The position numbers and the translations under genes are program-made. The notes under the pieces were generated by a model. That model did no database searches. It saw only the letters and a list, made by a program, of their open reading frames with translations, and had not been told where the DNA came from. From assembly GCA_019787685.1 (NCBI GenBank), contig JAHNUO010000001.1:682001-746000 (forward strand): a stretch of DNA of 64,000 nucleotides, read 5' to 3'. Shown piece after piece: positions 11,510-21,589 of the stretch. The first letter of the stretch is position 1; every line of letters starts with the position of its first letter. Source of the DNA: Chiua virens. Its lineage: Eukaryota > Basidiomycota > Agaricomycetes > Boletales > Boletaceae.

Positions 11510-12456
11510 ATGTCCGATATCAGCAGCATCAAGGAGTGGGACGACGCGTGTCTCAAGGAGTGCGACGATGACAGCGACGAGTTGTTCGACGCGAAGGCGA
11601 CGGAGCGGCGACGACGGATGAAGGTTCGGAGAGAAGCGGAGGAACGGAGGAAGGCGGAGGAAGCTGAGGAGGCGCGCAAGGCTGAAGAGGCGAGGCGCGA
11701 GGCAGAGGAGGCAGAGAAAGCGAGGAGGGCTGCGGAGGAGCGGAGGAAAGCGGAGGAGCGCGAGGCGCGAGAGGTCGAGGAGGCCAAGAAAAGGGTGAGT
11801 GGTTCACAACGTCTGGCTTCCGGAGCTGACGGAGTTACTAGGCCGAGGAGGTCCGTGCGGAGCAGAGTGCTCCCAAGGAGAAGGGCAAGGAGAAGGAGAA
11901 GGCGCGAGGGTCGGAGTGGGAGGCATGCACTAGGTGCGAGGACCGAGGTCTGGAGTGCATACTGGGCGCGGGGAGGAAGTCGACGGCTTGCGAGCCTTGT
12001 CGAGACGCCAAGGTGAAGTGCGAGAGGCCCGGAGAGGAGGTGACGGAGAAGAGGGTGCGCCGGAGGAAACGGGTGGAGGAATCGGAGGAGGTGCCGAAGT
12101 CGAAGAAGAAGGCGAGGACCGAGTCGTCGTCCGCTGGTCCGAGCGGGGCTCAAGTCTTGTCTCTTCCGGAGACGTTCGTGCAGGCGGCGGAGTCGTGGGC
12201 GGGAGTTGCGAAGCAGATGACGGAGGCCGTAAGGGATCTCCAAGCGGCGATGAGGTCGCAAAACAGGCGTCTGGATTACCAGAACGCTCTGTTATCGAGG
12301 CTCGTGGAGCTGAAGGTGGAGGAGGTGTACGGAGCGAAGTCGGAGGAGTCGGATGATGAGGATGTCGATGCGGAGGTGGGTGAAAAGGAGCTCGCGGAGA
12401 TGGGCACGGAGGTGGAGATGGGTGACTCGGCGGATGCGGAGGGAGAAGTAGAGTAG
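11510..12456 (+). CDS. antisense cargo protein of the LTR element: coiled coil plus Zn2Cys6-like cysteine cluster
   Basis: Spliced length is about 300 residues. Exon 1 is 11510-11794, the intron 11795-11841 (47 nt, GTGAGT, branch GCTGACGG, acceptor TTACTAG), and exon 2 11842-12456. Residues 1-30 are acidic. Residues 35-130 are a long E/R/K/A-rich coiled coil with EERRKAEE-type repeats. Near residue 132 comes CTRCEDRGLECILGAGRKST followed by ACEPCRDAKVKC, spacing C-x2-C-x6-C-x11-C-x2-C-x6-C, which fits a fungal Zn(II)2Cys6 binuclear cluster. A basic KRVRRRKR stretch follows directly, then a second helix region and an acidic tail. Because the gene is antisense to the genomic RNA, its intron would survive retrotransposition. 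Similar proteins occur in many Agaricomycete genomes. Whether it binds DNA is inference. Confidence 0.75.
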
Positions 12457-12553
12457 AATAGAATGTACTTATGAAGTTGCAAAAAGCAACAAGATACGAT
12501 TCTCGGAGGAAAACGGAGTGAGCGGAGATGGAAGTGTGGGGAACGGGAGGTCC

Positions 12554-12590
12554 ATATCCCCCTCTTAGGCTAGACGTCCCAGCGTCTAGC
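12554..12590 (-). promoter_or_regulatory. internal second polypurine-like tract with hairpin
   Basis: In the sense direction a perfect 8-bp hairpin (GCTAGACG / CGTCTAGC, loop of 6, at 12569-12590) is followed by TAAGAGGGGGATAT (12554-12567). The copy at the 3' LTR is TAAAAGGGGGATAC, also preceded by a hairpin. The order and spacing are the same, so this may serve as a central polypurine tract. Confidence 0.5.
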
Positions 12591-13241
12591 AGCGGAGGTG
12601 GACGGAGGGAGTTCGGGGTACGAAGGAGGAGGGATGTGAGTGCCTTTCAAAGTAATCCAGGAAAGAACGGTATACGTCGCTGAGGTTCCATGGATTTTTC
12701 AATGTCGAGCAAGGAGGGATGACCGGAGTAACCTAGAGGATCGGAGTAATAGCCGGAGTTGCCAGAGGGAACACCCAAAGGCGCAGAGTCGAGCTCATAT
12801 GTGTTGGCGTCCATGTTCAGGTGAACAGAAAAGTTACTGTCCATAACTCGTCACTCAACGGAGTGTTAGCGAGCGGATCAGTGGTATCCAAGAATCAAGA
12901 GAACAGGGGGACCCAACGGAGGTGCACGGAGTGCGGTCGGAGTGATCATAGGGTAAGGTCGGAGGAGTTATGAGGAGGTCGGAGATGAGAGTCGGGGTAA
13001 ACGGAGTTGAGGCTTGGGGTAAACAGAGTTCTGAGGAGTGGAGGGGTAGGGAGTATCGAGGTGAAGAATCATGTCCTCGAACTCTCTCGGGGTGAAAAGA
13101 AGAAGGGAGGTGACGACATAAACTGAAGTTCATGAGGTCCAGAGTGTCGAAAAGACTGGATGCGTTGGTTCTGAATATACTCCTTATTGTGCAGTAGAAG
13201 GTAACGCTCCTTCAGAATACACGGAGTCGGGGGTCGGAGGC
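12591..13241 (-). other. non-coding or degenerate spacer where pol would be expected
   Basis: Downstream of gag in the sense direction there are only short open frames. I find no D[TS]G protease, no YxDD reverse transcriptase, and no integrase HHCC or DDE pattern. The CGGAG motif continues to be frequent. It is probably a spacer typical of a non-autonomous derivative. Confidence 0.5.
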
Positions 13242-14486
13242 TTAGTCGGTGTCCTCGGAGGAGGATACCGGAGTTGCTCGCATAGCACGGGGCTTCGCAG
13301 AGCGAGAAGTGGACTTGGGGCAGTCCTTAGCCTTATGTCCTGGGAGGCCACAGAACATACATAAGAAGAGGTCGAAACGTCTCTGACGTTCGACGGAGGT
13401 GAGTTTACCGTCTTCACCGAGTGGTGATTCAGGTTCTTGGGGTGCGGAGGTAGACTCGACGGAGTCGTCAGAGTCATATTCTTGGTCGGATTCGGAGATA
13501 GGAGGTGATGCGGATGCGGAGTTTCTGGAGGATTGCGCGGAGGCGCGATTAATCTCGGAGTTGCGCTCCCAATGGCGAGCATCGATAGCTTGCGCCATGT
13601 AACGCATTTCAGAGAGCCTTGGGGGTTTGCCTACGCGAGAGATTTCGTCTTTGATGCAGTTTGGCAGACCATTGTAGAAATGGGTACGGAGAGCACCTTC
13701 TCCATAACCACGGACTTGAGCAGCTAAGCGGTTAAACTCAACTACATATTTGTTGATCCTTTGTCCATCACTCATGGACAGATCTTGGAGTTCGTACTCC
13801 GCGTCTCCGACCGGATCGTGCGGACCAAAGTTCGTCTGGAGTTCCAGAACGAAGTCGGTGTAGTGATCTTTCCAGAGGGGACGGGAGACGGAGGGGTCAG
13901 ATTCGAGGAGGTCGGGTTCAAACCATTCAAGGGCAATTCCTTTCAGATAAGACAGTGCAAATGTGACTTTGGCACGGTCTGAGCGGAAAGCCTTGGGACG
14001 GTCCTGGAAGTTCAACTCGCATTGAACGAGAAAGACTCGGAGTTTGCGGGGGCTTGTCCCATCAAACTGATCAGGTTCTCTGACTTTAGTGCGAGGGGAG
14101 GAGCTAGAGGAGGGGTGACAAGAGGCGCGAGTGAGACTTTGTATTGCATTTGTCAATCGCCCATAGGTATCATCAGAGGCAAGTTCGGTTTCGGGGTCAG
14201 AGAAGTCATCTCCGGAGTTGGGCTCATCAGAGGGATGTCCCCTGGAGGAGCCCGGAATACTCGGAGATTGATTACGGGAAGACGGAGTTCGTGCACCCAG
14301 GAATACGGGTGCTCGAGAGGCAGAGGATGCAATAAGTCGAGTGTAGAAACCTCGGAAATCTTCGATGACTTCGGGAGTTCGTCGATGACTGAGGAGGTTC
14401 CTGAGAGATTGGATGCGGGTAGTGTCAGATAGGTTCAAGGTAGAGATACCAGTAGTACTGGTCTGAGGGCGGGTGTGAGAGGACAT
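13242..14486 (-). CDS. Gag polyprotein of the LTR element with CCHC zinc knuckle
   Basis: First ATG at 14484-14486 (MSSHTRPQTSTTG). About 414 residues. The middle holds the retrotransposon gag domain: KVTFALSYLKGIALEWFEPD, then ELQTNFGPHDPVGDAEYELQ, INKYVVEFNRLAAQVRGYGE and LRTHFYNGLPNCIKDEISRV. The C-terminal third is S/E/D-rich, then CMFCGLPGHKAKDCPKS, a CCHC knuckle of spacing 2-4-4 that binds RNA. The frame ends in SSEDTD without a protease. The reading frame is intact, so particle assembly is possible; polymerase functions would have to come in trans. Confidence 0.9.
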   Translation of the reverse strand: MSSHTRPQTSTTGISTLNLSDTTRIQSLRNLLSHRRTPEVIEDFRGFYTRLIASSASRAPVFLGARTPSSRNQSPSIPGSSRGHPSDEPNSGDDFSDPETELASDDTYGRLTNAIQSLTRASCHPSSSSSPRTKVREPDQFDGTSPRKLRVFLVQCELNFQDRPKAFRSDRAKVTFALSYLKGIALEWFEPDLLESDPSVSRPLWKDHYTDFVLELQTNFGPHDPVGDAEYELQDLSMSDGQRINKYVVEFNRLAAQVRGYGEGALRTHFYNGLPNCIKDEISRVGKPPRLSEMRYMAQAIDARHWERNSEINRASAQSSRNSASASPPISESDQEYDSDDSVESTSAPQEPESPLGEDGKLTSVERQRRFDLFLCMFCGLPGHKAKDCPKSTSRSAKPRAMRATPVSSSEDTD

Positions 14487-14514
14487 AGGTCGTGAGGTGA
14501 CTGATGACAAGAAG

Positions 14515-14526
14515 TAGTCTGAATAT
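14515..14526 (-). promoter_or_regulatory. putative self-primer binding site
   Basis: The sense sequence ATATTCAGACTA begins two bases after the end of the 5' LTR. It is the exact complement of TAGTCTGAATAT inside the LTR (14760-14771), which lies 25-35 bp downstream of the TATA box and so at or near the predicted RNA 5' end. No TGG-initiated tRNA complement is present at this place. Confidence 0.65.
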
Positions 14527-14528
14527 AC

Positions 14529-15082
14529 TGTTAGGGACCGTGCGACTCGGAGGTAGTCAACTCCGGATCTCCGGAGTTGTAACGTCGGACGGGACTTGGC
14601 TTCACCGTATGTGGTGCGCCCTTGTCACAGTCTGTCCCTATATTTCGGACGTGCGGAGAACGGAGGTAGATATATGACTCAACACATAAAGTGGAGTCGA
14701 GCGGAGTAAAGACCGTCAAGGTCTTACGGAGTGTTCGGAGTGAGTCGTACAATAAACTAATATTCAGACTAAGGGTACACAGTCATGGTACTACAGTTTA
14801 TATACTCGGAGTGGAATGGAGATTAGTAACGGAGTTGGTAAGAACTGAGTAAGACGGAAGATCGGGAAACTACATAGCCGGAGGTAAGTCGGGTACTGAA
14901 AAAGCCGGAGCTGTGCTCATAAGCGAGACACAGGTTATGTACTAATATAAAAGAGGAAACATATATATGTAACGGAGGTCTGGGGTCGCGGAGTTGCGTC
15001 CTGAGGGAGATCGACCCGGAGTTATCGTCTAAGAGAAACAGAGTTATATTCGGAGGAACGGAGAACGGAGCGGTATATGACA
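14529..15082 (-). repeat. right LTR (5' LTR of the element)
   Basis: 554 bp, 552 identical to the left LTR. In the sense direction it has a TATA box (14797-14804, sense TATATAAA), followed 33 bp later by TAGTCTGAATAT (14771-14760), the likely transcription start and self-primer. Confidence 0.93.
14797..14804 (-). promoter_or_regulatory. LTR TATA box
   Basis: The sense strand reads TATATAAA. The start of the self-primer 12-mer at 14771 lies about 33 bp downstream, the usual TATA-to-start distance. The same box is present in the left LTR near 11035-11042. Confidence 0.6.
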
Positions 15083-15087
15083 GCTCC
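15083..15087. repeat. target-site duplication GCTCC, right copy
   Basis: Directly follows the right LTR and matches 10762-10766. Confidence 0.9.
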
Positions 15088-15905
15088 GCCACCTGGCTCA
15101 ATTCTTGTGATTGAGATCCCTTCAAGAATTGGTAGATAATAAGGATGGAAGCCACCGCAGGGAGAATGGGTGCAAATATGTTGAGAGCTCGAGTCCAGCT
15201 GACCATGACAAAATGCAGTGTGCAAAGTTGCAGGCCAAGCGATGGAATCACCATTGCTATAAGAACATCAAACAAAGGCGTGGGTGAATGGACACATCGC
15301 GAACATAGGCAAAGGATACCTGAGAGATATCTTGGTATGCTATATATGACGCAAACAATAAAATGGAGGATCATCTTCACGACATAAAAAATGAGGAGAG
15401 TGCCCAGAATCCATTTTGAACGACAATATACTGCCCATACGCGAAGGACCATGACGACTGCAGTTACCATTACACTCTGTCTTCAGAGGTCATACATGGT
15501 GTAACTCACAATCTATCGCAACCGTACAAATGAACTGGGCCCAGTCGGCTGACAGAGTGAGTTCATAACCTTGAAATTATTTCTTGAATGGAGTCATATA
15601 CGAAACTATGATTTAGCATCTCACAGCTGCATAGTTTTCCATGAATGATCTATGGTAGTTGATGGATGTACGAGGAGAGAACATACGTCTATTTGAGATA
15701 GCGTGAGCAAATGAATCCAACACAATGTGAAAGGTACTACCATTGCAGAACCAGGCAGGAAGGTACTTCCAACTTCCGATGGATCACATCAGTCAACCGC
15801 ACTCTGGCTGAGCATAGCCATTTATGAACATACGTAGTGTGTAAATTCTGAGACTCAGTGTGAGCATCTTGTCCCAGTGGATGACACAAGAGTCACTTAG
15901 ACTTA
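15083..15905 (-). pseudogene. 5' part of the seven-helix (DUF6533-like) membrane protein cut by the LTR element
   Basis: Minus-strand reading gives VTAVVMVLRVWAVYCRSKWI (15470 downward), LGTLLIFYVVKMILHFIVCV, LFDVLIAMVIPSLGLQLCTL and FAPILPAVASILIIYQFLKG, ending SQSQELSQVAE at the LTR. LRVWA-Y-RSKW is the signature after helix 3 in the DUF6533 family, and several hydrophobic helices follow. A possible earlier exon near 15840-15905 reads IHWDKMLTLSLRIYTLR, resembling the DUF6533 motif (YDxLLTL). The true start is not resolved. The element splits the codon run after VAE; the frame resumes at 10766. Confidence 0.65.
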
Positions 15906-17330
15906 CGTAGCAAAAAAAAGGCTGCAGTAACGAACCTAGTAATACATAGTTCAGCTTGCATACAGATGCCGAAAATATAAGTTACCACATACCAGAAGGT
16001 ATATAGTGGAGACGCTAGTCCAAGCCTTGTTCTTGCGATATCATCATCAGAAAAAAATCTCACGTTCTCGAAACCAAAATTCTACCGACCCAAACATACT
16101 CTATCTGCAGATATGAAGAGTAAGCTGGCATCCAAACCAAAGTCATGGTAAAAATACCTCGTTTGTAAGCACTAAAACTATTGAGAAGGAAGTCAACTAT
16201 ACAAGGTCACGAGAGACTAAAAACACGACACACTGTAGTCATACATAATGACGGTGAGGATAACAACTGCCAATTCTTTGAGAGATAAACAAAAACAGGT
16301 TGAGCGGACGCACCTGATGCATAATTATTTTCTTGCACGTCTGGCATAAGCAGATTTTCGCAGGAGAAAAGACTGACAGGAAAGTTACTGATTCACCTGA
16401 GCACAGAGAAGAAAAGGATCCTGCTGTTGACGAAAACAAGAACGCATTTTATTTTGGTCCAAGTCGGACTCAATATGGTTGCTGTGAAAACATCCGTTCC
16501 TTCCCGCGTCAATATCACCACTACCAAGGCACATGAATGTTAAAATGTCCTCTAAACACGAACCTCCATGTTTGAATCAGGCCTATTGGTCCTGATAAAG
16601 CCTTCGATAGTGGCAACGGCGCCTATTTCATGATGGACGCTCATATCTGTCTGCGAAATCAAACTCTTGAGGGACAGTAACTATGCGCCTGGCGCTTCGC
16701 TTTAATAGAAGCCATAACGCGACCGATCTCCTGAACATAGCCATTAGCAGAGGGAACCTGGACGTTTCGTGCACTGACGACGGAAGAACTCGGATTGGGA
16801 GTCTGAACGTGCACATGAACCACAACGTTCCAATCTGTGTTGAACCTGAGTCCGAGTCATTATGCACGTGATAAAGTGTGATAAAGACCCAGAAATAAAG
16901 TTGCTTGAGTAACAATTTAGGTTCGTTGACAGAGTCATGTACGTTGATCACAGCAATAAGTACAACTATGAGCAGTAATATAGGACTTTGTCGGAGAAAA
17001 CTACTCACTAGATACCGAAAGAAGACGGCATTGCTCTGGCTTGAGAGAAAATTTTTTGTACAAAAGCGATGGTCACGGAAAGGCATTGATGGGCTGAATA
17101 TCAGTAATAAGGGGCGGCGTATGCTGGGGGATACGTAAATGGTTCCTGTGAGCAAACTTCAAGTACCCTCCTTGTAGTCGTGCCAGAGTCTCTCGAGATA
17201 TCACTGTCCAAATTTCGTCTGAGGTCAAATAAAATGAGCAGGTGGATTAAATAATTCTGACGAGAATGGAGGAGCGTGATAATGCATAACAATGACCTTG
17301 CATCACGTTTGAGGTTCAAGCCTTGGGATT
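15906..17330 (-). other. AT-rich stretch with a possible decayed membrane protein
   Basis: A minus-strand frame at 16628-17155 contains a hydrophobic run (SPILLLIVVLIAVINVHD near 17000) followed by IGTLWFMCTF, which could be helices of a second receptor-like gene, but no start, domain or splice pattern supports a full gene. The rest is AT-rich with no supported feature. It may be the upstream region of the interrupted gene. Confidence 0.25.
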
Positions 17331-19085
17331 AGACGAATGTGTACTGAATCGGAGAGTACCTAGTATACACAACGTCCGCTCAGACTCGAGCTAACTTTGA
17401 TTGGACGATTTGTTGGTGTCGTCACCGCGTCAAACAATAATAAACATGCATCAGGGCTTTGACAAACTCCGAATATGTATAGTTCCCGATTACAGTGTCG
17501 GTCGAATCATTTCTGATGCTTCTCGGTTCCCCTGAGCTGATTTAATATGACGCTGTTCTCGTGTCTGCATTTATCCTCAACCAGGGACATTGGATTCCCT
17601 GTAGGGAATGTTCTTGTCAATTATTTTGCTTTGGCGTCAAATTCATTCCCTTGCTTTCGCTATCCTCAGGCTTCTACAGCATCCCAGACTTCACTGGATC
17701 ATCATGCTGCTAATTCATGCGTAATACCACCTTTCGAGGTTTGAATCCACCGTGTCGTCAAGGATGAGTCAGATCGAGAATTACAAGCTTGAGGCTTGGA
17801 GTCAGTCAGAGCCGAGGTGGAGATCCATTCACTATCTCATGTGTTTCCTTGATGACGATTTCAGGTCCTCAAACACGTCGTATATGAACCAAGATGGGCT
17901 AGCCACTCCCACCGTAGTACTGACCTTATGGGCAATGAAAATCATGAACAAATCCACGGTATGGGAGTCATGACGCTGGCGATGTCTTGACCAACGACTG
18001 TCCTCGCTGTGTACGAGGAACAAGTTTAAGGCTGTCCGTACAAGCCCTGACCTTGACTAGCTCAGCTCAGTAGGCCCGGGGTCCTGGTTTCCAACGGTGG
18101 CCTGTTCTAATACAGCTCCAGGCTCGTCTGGAGGTATGCGCATACCCGCTGGTCGCTTGAATCACTAGTACTCGTCTACATGACATACTTCCTTAGAACC
18201 ATGGGATCCTGGGTTGCTCTTCAAGACAGCTTTCGAACCTGAGGTTGTCATTGACACAGGTAACGGCAGACCTGGGTACCCGGAGACCTGACCTGCCTCC
18301 CACACCTTACCTCAGCGACGGAACACGTCGGCAAATGCGTGGCGAAACTATCTGTCTTTCAGTGGCTTTTTGACCAAATGCAACTCGTCGGCACATCGCG
18401 GCCAGCTGTGCTCAGATGCGGCAGGACCCTCCGAACCTTCACGTGGCCCTCCGTCTCGCCGACAGTGTATGCCTGCTCGTTGCCATTTCGTTGGCTTCAA
18501 GGTCTTTGCGTACAAGCCTCGCAACACAAACACAAGCGGCAAGGTATACTACTACTTGGTGATATGAACCACTAGTAACTTACCAGATTTTGGATCCATT
18601 TGCCGCATGTACCACTGACATTCGTTTCCCGCATGATCTTTTGTGTTTTGATTGAACCGACAAAAAAGTGAAATTCTTGCTTCACTAGGATTAGATCAGT
18701 GAGTATTTCGATACTATGGTTTCTGCTTGCTGACGGTCCGTGAACGAGACAGTCAAATAGATCGTCGGTCACTTTGTCTGCCGAAGAGAAGAAAGGCCAT
18801 GCACATTTCTGCAGCCCAAAAGATACACCCGATCTGATTCGACGTTTTCTAAGTTGCCACCTCCTCATTTCGTGCGCATCTCCATTGTTGCTTCATTGGT
18901 TACCGCACCGCGACCAGTCGTTTAATACTAGTGAGCATAGCATTTACCTGCACATTTTATGCAAGGTTCCGTGAATCGCACTATTGTGCGTAATTACATA
19001 TAATTTGATTAGGGCCGAAGTTTTCTGATTGGAACTGACGCAGGGGGTCATGGTGGAGTGGAGGAGTTAATGAAGCCCTCGCCTC
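17331..19085. other. gene-poor region
   Basis: Short open frames only (for example 17752-17973 plus and 18572-18868 minus). None resembles a known family and none joins others by clear splice sites. I see no RNA gene or clear repeat. Confidence 0.35.
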
Positions 19086-19094
19086 TATAAAAAG
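19086..19094 (+). promoter_or_regulatory. TATA box of the hydrophobin gene
   Basis: TATAAAAAG lies 91 bp before the hydrophobin ATG and is followed by a C-rich leader (CATCCCTTCCCCCCTCAACC), typical of strongly expressed fungal genes. Confidence 0.65.
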
Positions 19095-19184
19095 GTGACA
19101 AATCGGACAGCTTTTGCATCAGATAAACAACATCCCTTCCCCCCTCAACCCACCACTTGAGCTCCACCGCTATCGGTAGAACAA

Positions 19185-19634
19185 ATGCAGATCCACATCT
19201 CCACTCTTCTCCCCATTGCTGTCTTCGCTGTGGTTGTCACTGCTGTTCCCGGTCCGCTCCAGGCTCGTGATCTGTGTCAAGGCGGCAAGATTTCATGCTG
19301 CAATCGAACCTTGAATGTAGGACGTTCCCATCGCTCAGAGTTTCAGATTGTATCTAACGACCCCCCAATGGATAGCAAACCGAGATCAACAGTACTCTTC
19401 CCGGACTAATCGGAGTCGTCCTTGGCGACCTCGGTGGCCTTATTGGCATCGCATGCACCCCGATCACGGTGCTCGGCCTTGGTAGTGGCGCTTCCTGTAT
19501 CAGCCAACGCGTCTGCTGCACCTCTAATACCTTCGTAAGTCGACTGTTTTCTGAACGACGTTAATTGACTGCTTCTGGTCGAATAGGCTGGATTAATCAA
19601 TTTTGGCTGCAACCCCATCAATGTCAACGTGTAA
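19185..19634 (+). CDS. class I hydrophobin
   Basis: Small secreted amphipathic protein that coats hyphae and fruiting structures. Exons are 19185-19316, 19376-19534 and 19587-19634, giving 112 residues. The signal peptide is [20 protein letters not shown] with cleavage near AVPGPLQA. All eight cysteines are present: DLC, SCCNR, IACTP, SCIS, RVCCTS and FGCNP, with spacings C-x6-CC-x31-C-x13-C-x5-CC-x12-C and seven residues after the last cysteine. The long loops between C3-C4 and C4-C5 and the CNPINVNV end fit class I. Intron positions (after NRTLN and after SNTF) are the usual ones for the family. The gene stands alone, with a TATA box and C-rich leader, so strong stage-specific expression is likely. 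Confidence 0.95.
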
Positions 19635-21589
19635 GCAATTGAGAGGTGTGTATGAGGACGTCCAAGTCGTCACGGAGATTTTGAAAGGTTGAAGGCTTAT
19701 TTAGATGTCGTGTATAGCCATGTGATCGAACGAGCTGGTCTTCGACGTGAACATAGTAAGCCAAAATGTGGCTATGCGTTAGACGACGTGGAGGATGGCG
19801 AATAAAGACCGTAGTTCAACTGTGTTCTGTGTACTTTATGGTTTTCCTACACTGCGACCAAGTTTACAAGTCGCGACTGTTTCCTCACTGACTCGTAGGG
19901 TCGTAGCAGTCCGAATATGGCGGCAAGTAGACCGTTAGCCCTGGGTCACGTTCACCTCTGCGGGTGTGTGAGGAATGGCCAGCGAAGCTGCTGCTCAGTC
20001 AGTAAGTTGACGTATATACACTTCACCGCCTTGGCCGCCAAAGACAGGGACGCCCCATTTAGGAATATAGTACTTCCTTATAGATGCAAGACCTAGACTG
20101 CGCACGAGGCATCATGATCATGTCTCGTTTTGGACCGTGTGTCAGGGGGAAAGAAAAGGAGATGTCTAACCTTGTGTGTTGGCGCCAGTCCTTGTGTCAC
20201 CATCGTCGCACGTGCGTCCGAGTCAGAGCTCAACGCCACGCCCAACTCAGTAAAAAAGCGGAATGGATGTATACATGGCTGAACTCTTATGGGGAGCATC
20301 AGAACACCGAATCTTTGTTAGATACTTGCCGAGAAAAGTGACGCGATGAGAGGGCCAGTCTACCCAAATGGACCGGCAAGAGGAGAACGAAAAGGCTGTC
20401 GTCAAGAGGAGACGCACCATCGAGGGAGGGGAGTGTCATTGACAGCAAGTGAGTCACTCAAGAAGAGCAGCCAATGCGCGAGAGTGCGAGGATATTCCTG
20501 GAGGAACTCTGCAGGAGGCTGCTTCTGCCCCACCAATCACGACCACTACCAGAGGTTGTTTAATCTCCTGCTTCTCCCATTGATAAACCTTGATTTCGTC
20601 AAGTAGGTGGGGTTCACCCGACCCGGCGTGTCGTTTGTGGACGAGCTGGATCCTGTCTGGGTCCGATTATTGGTTAGCGCCGCCAGTTATTATGACGCTA
20701 CAAACCTCAAGAAAATCGTGATTTAGAGTCATCATCCACACGAATTTATGTCCACAAGGACGCGCGCACAACTTTCGGACAATGAGAGCACACTTTTCTG
20801 AGCATGTATGATCTTCACACCAATGAAATAGTAGTGGTGGGGGAGCTAAATCATGCGGAGAAGAGGGGTGGCTTAGAATGAGGGAAAGTAAAGCTAAGGC
20901 AGCTTCATGACATTGAAACTTGAAGTCTCTGAAGACCCTAGGACGGGGATAAGACCCGTTGCGGCATCAGTGACAAAGGGTTCAGTGCACCAGACGGTTG
21001 TTGTCAATGACATTCCTAAGATCGCTGAAATGGGCGGCGCGAGGAGGCGGGGAGATGGCATTGCTACTGAGTATCGATGGGACAAAGAGAAGAAAGAGGC
21101 GTGAGCAGGAGGCACGAGGCGTGTCACACTGTGTGACATTCACCTGCATACAGATTTACTACAGAATCACCCGGATTGACCAAACCTCCATCAACCAGCC
21201 CACCTTGAGCCATAAAGACCCTTTCCTATGAACAAGAGTAAATGTCAAAGTCATTCACCTCATTCATAACCCACCTGTTTGCACGCCCGGAGTATCCTGT
21301 CACCTGTGACGGTATGACCCCTTCCTCATCCAAACAACTGCTTCGATACCCTCGTGAGGCCGCAATGGCTCCTATTCCCCTTCCAAAATCTTCAAGACTT
21401 TAAGGGCATGAAGCTGCCTAGACCTCACTCTCTTGTTCTAAGCTACCGCTCTTCTCCGGATGATTCAGCTCCCACACTACCCTCTGCAAACTTAATCACT
21501 TTGCATACTTCTAGCGAATCGTTCCCAATGGAATGTTCAACCACATACATTTCCTACTCTCAGCCTACTATTTCATTGGTGTGAACATG
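19635..21589. other. gene-poor region downstream of the hydrophobin
   Basis: Only short unsupported frames. A minus-strand frame near 20894-21060 (MPSPRLLAPPISAILGMSLT...) has coding-like composition but no partner exons that I can place. No RNA genes seen. Confidence 0.3.

Larger units (their letters stand above)
10767..15082 (-). mobile_element. non-autonomous LTR retrotransposon, 4,316 bp, gag sense on the minus strand
   Basis: It is bounded by 554-bp LTRs (TGTTAGGG...ATGACA) that differ at two positions only, and by the duplication GCTCC. In the sense direction the order is: 5' LTR (15082-14529), self-complementary primer site, gag with CCHC knuckle, a long spacer without protease, reverse transcriptase, RNase H or integrase motifs, a second polypurine-like tract, an antisense cargo gene, a polypurine tract and the 3' LTR (11320-10767). 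Mobilisation must therefore use enzymes from an autonomous relative. The motif CGGAG is very dense on the plus strand throughout. Its gag resembles that of gypsy elements of Agaricomycetes; the superfamily call is inferred from gag and the 5-bp duplication. Confidence 0.88.

Noticed and set aside
11491..12261. Long minus-strand frame opposite the cargo gene (R/L/A/S-rich)
   Set aside because: It is the mirror of the GA-rich coiled-coil coding sequence; composition explains its length.
12591..13241. Degenerate pol gene
   Set aside because: No protease, reverse transcriptase or integrase motif in any minus-strand frame.
13184..13582. Second minus-strand open frame overlapping gag
   Set aside because: It lies in another frame of the gag C-terminus and has no motif; it is a shadow of the Ser/Pro-rich region.
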